Shown: piece by piece, positions 34,342 through 41,586 of the stretch
Position numbering within the stretch: position 1 is the stretch's first letter
Layout: each line of letters starts with the position of its first letter
DNA from: Nocardioides sp. CER19
GTDB taxonomy: Bacteria; Actinomycetota; Actinomycetes; Propionibacteriales; Nocardioidaceae
Length of the DNA stretch: 64,000 nt
Assembly: GCF_029846275.1 (NCBI RefSeq)
Contig: NZ_JARVWS010000002.1
Span: forward strand, 744,001 to 808,000
Reading direction: 5' to 3'
Program-made: the position numbers and the translations under genes
The notes under the pieces: model-generated
The model's input: the letters and a program-made list of their open reading frames with translations, nothing else
Told to the model about the DNA's origin: nothing
Databases searched by the model: none

Positions 34342-34959
34342 TCAGGCCCGACGGATCACCCTGACGAGGCAGTCCCAGGCGATCCGGTCGTCCCCTGCGT
34401 GCTCGTGACCGGGCTCGGCCACCGGCCGCGCGACCCGGCCCGCCTTGACGACGTCGTACGACGCCCCCGCGGCGTCGAGGTCGGCGAGGATGTCCTCGGC
34501 CGTCATCAGGACTGCCGGGTCCTGCGGGCCGCCGGTGCCCTCGGTCAGGTTCGTGCTGTCGTGGCCGACCAGCAGGAACGTCCCGCCCACCCGCAGCGAC
34601 CGGAACGCGTTGTCGGTGGTGACGCGTCGGGCGGCCGGCTCGACGTGCAGGTAGGCCTCGACGACCAGGTCCACCGGCTCCGCGGCGGTCCAGGCCGTCG
34701 CGTCGGCGCACACCCACGTGACCGGCAGGTCGCCCGCCACGGTGCGGCCCTTGTCGAGCGCGACCTGCGAGAAGTCGACGGCCGTGACCTCCCAGCCCAG
34801 CCGGGCCAGGTGGAGGGCGTTGCGGCCCTCCCCGGCGCCGAGGTCGACGGCGCGGCCGGGCGGCAGGTCGGCGACCTCCTCGGCCACGAAGCGGTTCGGC
34901 TGCGCCGACCAGACCAGCTCCGTGCCGGCGTACCGCTGGTCCCACTCGCTCGCGTCCAC
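34342..34959 (-). CDS. class I SAM-dependent methyltransferase
   Basis: 205 residues. Motif I is AVDLGAGEGRNALHLARLGWEVTAVDFS; then VALDKGR and WVCADATAW; the C-terminal segment is SLRVGGTFLLVGHD. It resembles the tellurite-resistance TehB-like and thiopurine-like small-molecule methyltransferases. The substrate is unknown. GTG 34959 is placed 6 nt after TAGCGT (minus strand). The next gene upstream is terC, also often linked with tellurite resistance, but it is divergent here. Confidence 0.85.
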   Translation of the reverse strand: MDASEWDQRYAGTELVWSAQPNRFVAEEVADLPPGRAVDLGAGEGRNALHLARLGWEVTAVDFSQVALDKGRTVAGDLPVTWVCADATAWTAAEPVDLVVEAYLHVEPAARRVTTDNAFRSLRVGGTFLLVGHDSTNLTEGTGGPQDPAVLMTAEDILADLDAAGASYDVVKAGRVARPVAEPGHEHAGDDRIAWDCLVRVIRRA

Positions 34960-34965
34960 GCCATC

Positions 34966-34971
34966 ACGCTA
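34966..34971 (-). promoter_or_regulatory. -10 element of the methyltransferase gene, leaderless layout
   Basis: On the minus strand TAGCGT ends 6 nt before the GTG at 34959. Confidence 0.45.
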
Positions 34972-35026
34972 CCGGCGACCCGCCTGGTCGGGGGCGACCA
35001 GCGGCGTGCCACAATGGGCGACGCAT

Positions 35027-35128
35027 GGAGGGGAGTATTCCTTCGCGGCGGTGTCGTCAGTACGGCTCGTTCCTCGGAACGGACCCGGTGCCGTCGATCC
35101 ACGGTTCTCGTGGGTGGAAGAGACCTCC
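35027..35128 (+). ncRNA. yybP-ykoY (manganese-sensing) riboswitch ahead of terC
   Basis: The aptamer shows GGGGAGUA at 35030-35037 and GAGACC at 35120-35125, the two most conserved strings of the yybP-ykoY class. P1: GGAGG (35027-35031) pairs with CCTCC (35124-35128). P2: TTCC (35038-35041) pairs with GGAA (35116-35119). The middle, CGTCAGTACGG to CCGTCG, forms the second arm. This class binds Mn2+ and commonly controls TerC/MntP-type metal exporters, which fits the downstream gene. A short inverted repeat, CTGGTCG-N4-CGACCAG (34984-35001), lies just upstream and may belong to the promoter region. Confidence 0.85.
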
Positions 35129-35156
35129 GGAGTTCCGTCACGCACTCCGGAGGAGA
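35124..35156 (+). promoter_or_regulatory. expression platform covering the terC ribosome-binding site
   Basis: CCTCCGGAGT (35124-35133) pairs perfectly with ACTCCGGAGG (35144-35153), burying the Shine-Dalgarno GGAGGAGA (35149-35156) 8 nt before the ATG. The left arm starts with the same CCTCC used by aptamer P1, so the two structures exclude each other. Metal binding should release the ribosome-binding site, an ON switch. Confidence 0.8.
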
Positions 35157-35164
35157 TATCTCGC

Positions 35165-36220
35165 ATGAACGCATTCGGTGACTCGGTCGCCTCCCCGACC
35201 GTCTGGGCGGTCACGACCGTCGTCCTCGTCGCTGTCCTCGCCCTCGACATCTTCGTGATCGCCCGCCGGCCGCACGAGCCGACGATGGCCGAGGTCGGCC
35301 GTCACCTGGCCGTCTTCATCGGCCTGGCGGTCCTGTTCGGGATCGGCCTGGCGATCTTCGCGGAACCGCACGCGCTCTCGCACAACCCGTCGGCGGAGTT
35401 CTTCGCGGGGTGGCTGACCGAGTACTCGCTCTCGGTCGACAACCTGTTCATCTTCATCATCATCATGGCGAACTTCAAGGTGCCTCGCGAGTACCAGCAG
35501 ACCGCCCTGATGGTCGGCATCGTCCTCGCGCTCATCATGCGCGGGGCCTTCATCTTCCTCGGCGCCGCGGCGATCAACCAGTTCAGCTGGGTCTTCTACC
35601 TGTTCGGCCTCTTCCTGGTCTACACGGCCGTCAAGCTGGCCCGCGAGGGCGGCGAGGACGAGGACGAGTACGAGGAGAACCGGCTCGTCCGCTTCGCCGA
35701 GAAGAACCTGCCCGCGACCTCGGACTGGCACGGCACGCACCTGCTCGCCAAGGTGGGCGGGAAGCGGCTGATGACGCCGATGTTCTTCGTCGTCCTCACG
35801 CTGGGCACGACTGACCTGCTGTTCGCGCTCGACTCGATCCCGGCGATCTACGGGCTGACCCGCGATCCCTACATCGTCTTCACCGCGAACCTGTTCGCGC
35901 TGATGGGCCTGCGCCAGCTCTACTTCCTCATCGGCGGCCTGCTCGAGCGGCTCATCTACCTGTCCTACGGGCTCGCGTTCCTGCTCGGCTTCATCGGCGT
36001 GAAGCTCATCCTGCACGCCCTGCACGAGAACGAGCTGCCGTTCATCAACGGCGGCCACCACGTCGAGTGGGCGCCCGACATCCCGATCTGGCTGTCGCTG
36101 GCCGTCATCCTCGGCACCCTCGCCATCACCACCGTCGCCAGCCTCATCGGCTCCCGGCGGATGAGCGAGGCCGAGCGCGACGCCGTCACCGGCCCGCGCC
36201 GGGACTGGGAGCACGACTGA
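35165..36220 (+). CDS. TerC family membrane metal transporter
   Basis: 351 residues with about nine helices. Signatures are TEYSLSVDNLFIFIIIM and TLGTTDLLFALDSIPAIYGLTRDPYIVFTANLFALMGLRQLYFLIGG, each with the acidic residues typical of TerC/MntP-like Mn2+ exporters. A charged loop (EGGEDEDEYEENRL) lies between helices. The Mn2+-type riboswitch upstream supports a role in manganese efflux or loading of exported metalloenzymes, rather than tellurite resistance alone. The ATG at 35165 is fixed by the regulated Shine-Dalgarno. Confidence 0.93.
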   Translation: MNAFGDSVASPTVWAVTTVVLVAVLALDIFVIARRPHEPTMAEVGRHLAVFIGLAVLFGIGLAIFAEPHALSHNPSAEFFAGWLTEYSLSVDNLFIFIIIMANFKVPREYQQTALMVGIVLALIMRGAFIFLGAAAINQFSWVFYLFGLFLVYTAVKLAREGGEDEDEYEENRLVRFAEKNLPATSDWHGTHLLAKVGGKRLMTPMFFVVLTLGTTDLLFALDSIPAIYGLTRDPYIVFTANLFALMGLRQLYFLIGGLLERLIYLSYGLAFLLGFIGVKLILHALHENELPFINGGHHVEWAPDIPIWLSLAVILGTLAITTVASLIGSRRMSEAERDAVTGPRRDWEHD

Positions 36221-36242
36221 GCGATCTGGGTACCGGACGCGC

Positions 36243-36620
36243 ATGTCTGCCGTACTCGTCGCCGCGATCGTGGTCATCATCCCGATGGTCGTCATCGTCG
36301 CCGCCGTCTCGGCCCTCAGGCGTCGTGACGCCGCGGTGAAGGCGGAGGCGTTCTCCCCGACGACCGACACGCTGTGCTACCACGTGCCGGAGGGGCAGGA
36401 CCCGGCCGCCGTGATCGCCGCCCTCGAGACCGAGGGATACGCCGCCACGCTCTCACCCGCCCCCGCCATCCACGACGTGCTGATCCCGTGCCGCAGCGGA
36501 GCCGACCGCGAGCGCGCGCACGTCCGCTCCGTCATCTCCCACGCGGCGCTCAACATGGAGGGCACCCCCGGCGATCGTCCGGTGGTGTTCGCCGACGAGC
36601 CGGGCGGCGCCGGGGCCTGA
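36243..36620 (+). CDS. small membrane-anchored protein, unknown
   Basis: 125 residues. The N-terminal helix (VLVAAIVVIIPMVVIVAAVSAL) is followed by a cytoplasmic domain: CYHVPEGQDPAAVIAALETEGYAATLS, then DVLIPCRSGADRERAHVRSVI. The fold could be a small alpha/beta (ferredoxin- or ACT-like) domain, but I recognise no family. It follows terC by 22 bp and may be co-transcribed. A 375-bp non-coding region with tandem hairpins follows. Confidence 0.75.
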   Translation: MSAVLVAAIVVIIPMVVIVAAVSALRRRDAAVKAEAFSPTTDTLCYHVPEGQDPAAVIAALETEGYAATLSPAPAIHDVLIPCRSGADRERAHVRSVISHAALNMEGTPGDRPVVFADEPGGAGA

Positions 36621-36627
36621 GCTGCTC

Positions 36628-36979
36628 GTTGGGGCGGTGAGTGATCAACCGATCGGCGCTGAGCAACGGTTGGTCACTCACCGCTGGGGGTGCAGCTGGG
36701 GTTGGGGCGGTGAGTGTTCAACCGATCCGCGCTGAGCAACGGTTGGTCAGTCACCGCTGGGGGTGCCGCTGCGGTTGGGGCGGTGAGTGTTCAACCGATC
36801 GGCGCTGAGCAACGGTTGGTCACTCACCGCTGGAGGTGGCGCTGCGGTTGGGGCGGTGAGTGATCAACCGATCGGCGCTGAGCAACGGTTGGTCACTCAC
36901 CGCTGGAGGTGCAGCTGGGGTTGGGGCGGTGAGGGTTCAACCGATCGGCGCTGAGCAACGGTTGGTCACTCACCGCCCA
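36628..36979. repeat. five tandem 73-bp repeats, each with a large hairpin
   Basis: Copies begin at 36631, 36704, 36777, 36850 and 36923, exactly 73 bp apart. Each holds a 51-bp hairpin (36634-36684, 36707-36757, 36780-36830, 36853-36903, 36926-36976): GCGGTGAGTGATCAACCG, a 15-nt loop ATCGGCGCTGAGCAA, then CGGTTGGTCACTCACCGC. The stem is 18 bp with one G-U pair. A GT-rich 22-bp spacer separates hairpins. Copies differ at few positions, mostly in the left arm. The array fills the gap between convergent genes ending at 36620 and 36996. Confidence 0.95.
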
Positions 36980-36995
36980 CGACCGAGACCATCCC

Positions 36996-37655
36996 TCAGC
37001 CCGACAGCGGCCTGACCCACGTCGACACACCCTCGTCGAGCGCGAGCTCGGCGTCGGCCTCCTCTGCGGCCTCGGGGTCGTGGGTGGCGAGCACGACGAC
37101 GGCGCCGCGCTGGGCCTCGCCGCGCAGGGCGGCGATCATCCGCTCGCGGTTGCCGGCGTCGAGGTCGCTGGTCGACTCGTCGGCGAGGATGACTGCCGGC
37201 TGCTGGGCGAACGCCCGCGCCAGGGCGACCCGCTGCTGCTGGCCGCCGGAGAGCTCGTCGACGAGATGCCGTCCCGACTCGGCGAGGCCGACCAGTGCGA
37301 GGGCGTCGGCCGTACGGCGTCGGGCCTCCGCCGGGGGGACGCGGCGGGTCAGGAGCGGGACGAGCACGTTCTCGTCGGCCGACAGCGAGCCGGCCAGCCC
37401 GTTGCCCTGGGGGATGAGGGAGATGCCCAGCGCGGCGGCGTGGTCGCGGCCGTCCACCGGTGTCGCGCCCAGCGTCACGGTGCCGGTCGCCGGGGCGAGC
37501 GCCGCGGCCAGCGCCCACAGGAGCGAGGACTTGCCGGCGCCGGAGGGTCCGGTCACGGCGAGGAAGGAGCCGGGGGACAGCCGCAGGTCGAGCGGTCGTA
37601 CGGCGACGAGGCCGTCGTAGGACACGGAGAGGCTGTCGGCGACCAGGTCAGTCAT
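36996..37655 (-). CDS. ABC transporter ATP-binding protein (FtsE/LolD type)
   Basis: 219 residues. Walker A is TGPSGAGKSS, signature ELSGGQQQRVALARAFA, Walker B VILADESTSDLD and the H-loop ATHDPEA. Ser replaces the usual Pro in the D-loop region. The start at ATG 37655 has GGAGGAG upstream and overlaps the preceding ATPase gene by 8 bp. It is the last gene of a four-gene operon with another ATPase and two FtsX-like permeases. Confidence 0.9.
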   Translation of the reverse strand: MTDLVADSLSVSYDGLVAVRPLDLRLSPGSFLAVTGPSGAGKSSLLWALAAALAPATGTVTLGATPVDGRDHAAALGISLIPQGNGLAGSLSADENVLVPLLTRRVPPAEARRRTADALALVGLAESGRHLVDELSGGQQQRVALARAFAQQPAVILADESTSDLDAGNRERMIAALRGEAQRGAVVVLATHDPEAAEEADAELALDEGVSTWVRPLSG

Positions 37656-38481
37656 GGGTCTCCTCCGGGACGATCTCGTAGCGACCGTCAGTCTGGTGGA
37701 ACCGGACCAGCGTCCCCGGCGGCAGGTCGTCACGGACGTGGGCGGGCAGGGGGAGGAAGCCGTCGGCGGTGACGACGGCGTACTCCTCGCCGCTGCGGCC
37801 CTCGCCGCCGACCCGGCCGTCGCGGATGGTGATGGTGCGGGGGAGGAACGCGGCGACGTGCGGGTCGTGGGTGACCAGGACGACCGTGGTGCCGTAGGAC
37901 TCGTTGACCGAGGCGAGCTGGTCGAGGACGCGGTCGCGAGCCCCGTGGTCGAGCTGGCTGGTGGGCTCGTCGGCCAAGAGGAGGCCCGGACGCGGCGCGA
38001 GGGCGACGGCCAGCGCGGCGAGCTGGAGCTCGCCGGGGGTCAGGGCGCTCAACGGCGCGTCGGCGTCCTTCGTCAGCCCGACGTCGGCGAGTACCTCGAG
38101 GGGCTCGGGCAGGTCCTTGCCCGTCGTCCTGGCCGCGCGCTGCGCGAAGCGCACGTTGTCGGCGGGGCTTGCGTAGGGCAGCAGGTTGCGGGCCGCGCCC
38201 TGGAGGGTCAGCGACACCTCGGTCGCGCGCAGCCGGTCGATCTCTCGGGTCGTGGCAGCCGACAGCTCGGTGTCGCCGACGTGGATCTTGCCTGCGGAGG
38301 GTCGGAAGACACCCGCGAGCAGGTTCATCAGCGTCGACTTGCCGGCGCCGGACGGACCGAGCAGGCCCATCAGCTCGCCCGGGGCGACGTGCAGGTCCAC
38401 GCCCGAGAGCGCGGCGACGTCATGGCCCTCGGCGCGGTAGATGTGCACCAGGCCGTGGGTGCTCACGCGCAGCCCGGTCAT
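37648..38481 (-). CDS. ABC transporter ATP-binding protein with degenerate signature
   Basis: 277 residues. Walker A is GPSGAGKSTLMN, Walker B LLLADEPTSQLD and H-loop VTHDP. The signature is LTPGELQLAALAVA instead of LSGGQ, so this subunit may form the non-catalytic site of a heteromeric ATPase pair with the gene at 36996. A C-terminal ~50-residue extension (EEYAVVTADGFLPLPAHVRDDLPPGTLVRF) resembles a regulatory domain. The start overlaps the permease stop by 4 bp (ATGA). Confidence 0.88.
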   Translation of the reverse strand: MTGLRVSTHGLVHIYRAEGHDVAALSGVDLHVAPGELMGLLGPSGAGKSTLMNLLAGVFRPSAGKIHVGDTELSAATTREIDRLRATEVSLTLQGAARNLLPYASPADNVRFAQRAARTTGKDLPEPLEVLADVGLTKDADAPLSALTPGELQLAALAVALAPRPGLLLADEPTSQLDHGARDRVLDQLASVNESYGTTVVLVTHDPHVAAFLPRTITIRDGRVGGEGRSGEEYAVVTADGFLPLPAHVRDDLPPGTLVRFHQTDGRYEIVPEETHD

Positions 38482-41400
38482 GCGCCCTCCTTGAGTCGGT
38501 CGAGGTCGGCCCGGCGGAACACCGCCCGGCCCGCCACGGCGCCGATGGCGCCGAGCAGCACGAGACACACCACCGTCGCCGCGCCGACCGCGAGCCACGG
38601 TGTGGCGAGGTCGAGCGTGTCGACCTCGGGTGTCTCGGCGAACAGGGGGATCGCCGACATCGAGACCGCCGATCCGACGAGGCCCGAGACCGCTCCGGCG
38701 AGTACGGCGACCGCGATGGTCGGCAGCTGAGCGGCGACGGCGAGCCGGCCGACGGTGCGCCGGGGAACGCCGCCGACCCAGAGCGAGGCGAGGTCGCGGG
38801 CGCGGACGCGCCAGCCACTGACCGCGGCGACCGCGAGCATCAGCACGGCGACGCCGAGCGCGGCGAGGCCGGTGAGGACGCCGAGCTGGACGCTCCAGGT
38901 CGGGATCGACTGGTCGTAGCCGCGGCGTACGTCGGCGAGCGTGCGGGTGCTGGTGACGGCGACGTCGTGGTCGGCGAGGGCGTGCTCGACCCGCTCGACG
39001 AAGGCGTGGTCGGAGCTCCCCAGCCACACCGACACGCGGGCGTCGCTGCTCGGGCGCGCCGCGCGCTGGAGCACGTCGAGGTCGGTCAGCACGGCGCGGA
39101 CGGGCGCGCCGGGGAGCCGGTCGGCCCTGCCGACGACCGTCGCGGGGCGCGACTTCCCGTCGATCCCGGAGATGGAGAGGGTCTTGTCGGTGACGGAGGT
39201 GCCCTTCGTGGCGACGGCGGCGGCGGTCGTCCCGAACCAGGCCTGGGTCACCGCCACCGCGTCGGGGCCCTGCGTCCTGATCGTGAGGGTGAGCGGGTCG
39301 CCGCCGCTGGGCACGACGGCGCCGCCGTCAGGGTCGTCGTAGCCCGCCCAGGTCTGGGATGCGCCCAGGCTGACCGGCTTGCCGTCGACGGCGACGCGAT
39401 CGAGGGTCACCTCGCCGACCAGGGAGGCGCCGACCGTGGTCGTCAGCGTGAGCGCCTCCAGGTGGCACGTCTTGTCGCACGGGATCGCCGTGGCGAGGCG
39501 CGCGGTCCCCGACGCGGGGAGCGGGCCGAGGTCGCGGTGGAAGGCGAGCCGGTTGGTGACGAGGTCGACCCCGAGGACGGCTTCCACGGGGTTCGCCCGC
39601 AGGTCGACCGCCGAGACACCGCCGCTGACGGTGACGCTGAGGTGGCGGCCGGTGACGTCGACCGGGTCGACCCCGCTCGGTGAGATCGCCTTCGCCCACC
39701 CGGCCGGCAGCACGCCGGGCGGGATGAGGGCGGCCTTCGCGAACCCCTCGGGCCGTACGGCGAGCGTGGTGACCGCCCCCGCGCCCGGCGGCTGGATCGT
39801 CACCACCGGGGTCACCCGCGGGTCGCCGACCTCCTGGAGGGCCTCGTCGATGGCGCCGACGTCGGTGGTGGAGACGTCGAGCACGGCCGGCGCCCCGGCC
39901 TCCTGGCGCGCGGCCGCGTCCCGGTTGCGGTCGGCCACCAGCACCGCGTCGACGGAGAACACCGTGAGCGCCGTCGCGACGGTGAGCACAGTGACAGTGC
40001 TGCGCAGGCTCTGGCTACGCGCGGCGTCGAGCAGCCCCAGGGCGCCGCCGGTCGCCCGGCGGCGGAGCAGGGCGCGCCCGCCGGCGGCCGCGAGCGGCGT
40101 CAGCAGGTAGGCGAGGACCAGGCCGACCAGGAGCGCGAAGAGCGCGGGTGCTGCGTAGGCGAACGGGCCGCTGAGGCTCCCGGTCACGAAGGCAGCGGCG
40201 GTGACGCCGCAGCCGGTCAGGAGCACGGCGTCGAGGACGCGCAGCCGCCAGCCACGCCGGACGGTGGAGCTCCGGCGGACCAGTGCGTCGACCGGCGTAC
40301 GCGCCACACGGACGGCAGCCACGAGGGTCGTCGCGACCAGCACGAGCAGGACACCGACCAGGGCGAGCCAGACGGGAGGACGCACCTCGAGACCGGCGTC
40401 GCCGGGGAGCGCACGAGCCGCCAGCCAGGCGCCGACGAGCGCGGCGAGCGCACCCGGCACTGCTCCGAGCAGTACGGCGGGCAGCAGCTCGGTCGTGAGC
40501 AGCCGGCGTGCCCCACGCACCCCCTGGCCACGCAGGCGGGCGACGGCGACCTCGGTCCGGCGCAGGTCGGTGATCGTCAGCAGCACCAGCCACAGCACGA
40601 CGAGGCACAGGACGCCGAGGGGGAGCAGGATCAGCGGGACGAGCACCCGCGAGTCGTCGACCTGGGAGGCGACCGAGGTGGCGATCGCGGGCAGCCCGGT
40701 GTGGACCTCCGGGAGCGCGGTGGTCTCGCGGAGCACCGGCGCACCGCTGAGCCCGGCGAGGGTCGTCAGCTTGCGGAGCTGGTCGATGCCGACGCGGCCC
40801 TTCGCGAGCCTGAACAGGACCGACGAGCGCAGGTCGGGCAGCGGCGACGTCGTGGTGTCGGTGAAGGTGGCGTCCGTCGACAGCCACATCTCGTGCCGCA
40901 CGAGCGACGGGACGGTCTCGGTGGAGCTGCCGGCCCAGCCGGTCAGCGGCTCGTGGAACCAGTCATCGCCGGCGATCGGCGCGTAGGTCCCGACGATGGC
41001 GAGCTCGCGCTGCGGGAGGGGCTGGCCGTCGGGGACGTGCTCGGCGGGCTGCTCCGCGACCGTGACGCTCTTCCCGGGGTTCAGCCCGAGGACCTTCTGG
41101 TCCTGCGTGGACACGAGGATCTCGCCGGCCTTCGCGGGACAGCGTCCGGAGACGATCCGGACGTGGTCGCAGGCGGCGGTGCGGGAGGTGACCTGGCCGG
41201 CGAGCGTGCCGCCGACGCGCGGGTCCTCGTCGGCGGTCGCGGTCCAGCCGAGCGTCGGCGCCCGGAAGTCGTGCCTGATGTCCGTGGGGACGGCCGCGAC
41301 CAGGTCGTCGGGAGCGGGGATGTGGGCCGGGACGTAGCCGTCCCCGGAGAGGGCCTGCACCTGCATCCGGAGCGCCGTGTCGAGCACGGGCGCCTGGTCG

Positions 41401-41573
41401 AGCTTCACGTCGACGAGCGCCTGCTGCATGGCGCGGTCGTAGAGCGGCGCGAACACGGCGCACGCCGTCACGAGTGCGGCGAGGACCGCGAGTGCAGCGG
41501 CCTGGCCCTTGCGATACCCGAGCGCGCGCCACACGCCGGAGACTCTCCCACGTCGGCGGGTGTTCGTGGTCAC
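38478..41573 (-). CDS. FtsX-like ABC permease A (1031 residues)
   Basis: Two FtsX/MacB-type modules in one chain. A first helix (KGQAAALAVLAALVTACAVFAPLYD, about 22-46) leads to a large extracytoplasmic domain (about 50-300). A cluster of helices follows (about 310-540), then a second extracytoplasmic domain (540-860) and three C-terminal helices (to about 1020). The helix-1 stretch is almost identical to permease B at 41587. GTG start 41573, 13 bp after the upstream gene, in an AT-rich gap that may hold a weak internal promoter. It probably moves lipids, peptides or lipoproteins; the substrate is unknown. Confidence 0.88.
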   Translation of the reverse strand: MTTNTRRRGRVSGVWRALGYRKGQAAALAVLAALVTACAVFAPLYDRAMQQALVDVKLDQAPVLDTALRMQVQALSGDGYVPAHIPAPDDLVAAVPTDIRHDFRAPTLGWTATADEDPRVGGTLAGQVTSRTAACDHVRIVSGRCPAKAGEILVSTQDQKVLGLNPGKSVTVAEQPAEHVPDGQPLPQRELAIVGTYAPIAGDDWFHEPLTGWAGSSTETVPSLVRHEMWLSTDATFTDTTTSPLPDLRSSVLFRLAKGRVGIDQLRKLTTLAGLSGAPVLRETTALPEVHTGLPAIATSVASQVDDSRVLVPLILLPLGVLCLVVLWLVLLTITDLRRTEVAVARLRGQGVRGARRLLTTELLPAVLLGAVPGALAALVGAWLAARALPGDAGLEVRPPVWLALVGVLLVLVATTLVAAVRVARTPVDALVRRSSTVRRGWRLRVLDAVLLTGCGVTAAAFVTGSLSGPFAYAAPALFALLVGLVLAYLLTPLAAAGGRALLRRRATGGALGLLDAARSQSLRSTVTVLTVATALTVFSVDAVLVADRNRDAAARQEAGAPAVLDVSTTDVGAIDEALQEVGDPRVTPVVTIQPPGAGAVTTLAVRPEGFAKAALIPPGVLPAGWAKAISPSGVDPVDVTGRHLSVTVSGGVSAVDLRANPVEAVLGVDLVTNRLAFHRDLGPLPASGTARLATAIPCDKTCHLEALTLTTTVGASLVGEVTLDRVAVDGKPVSLGASQTWAGYDDPDGGAVVPSGGDPLTLTIRTQGPDAVAVTQAWFGTTAAAVATKGTSVTDKTLSISGIDGKSRPATVVGRADRLPGAPVRAVLTDLDVLQRAARPSSDARVSVWLGSSDHAFVERVEHALADHDVAVTSTRTLADVRRGYDQSIPTWSVQLGVLTGLAALGVAVLMLAVAAVSGWRVRARDLASLWVGGVPRRTVGRLAVAAQLPTIAVAVLAGAVSGLVGSAVSMSAIPLFAETPEVDTLDLATPWLAVGAATVVCLVLLGAIGAVAGRAVFRRADLDRLKEGA

Positions 41574-41586
41574 GGTTGGGTAAATA

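Noticed and set aside
36628..36979. CRISPR array
   Set aside because: The spacers are as similar as the repeats, the unit is one long hairpin, and no cas gene is present.
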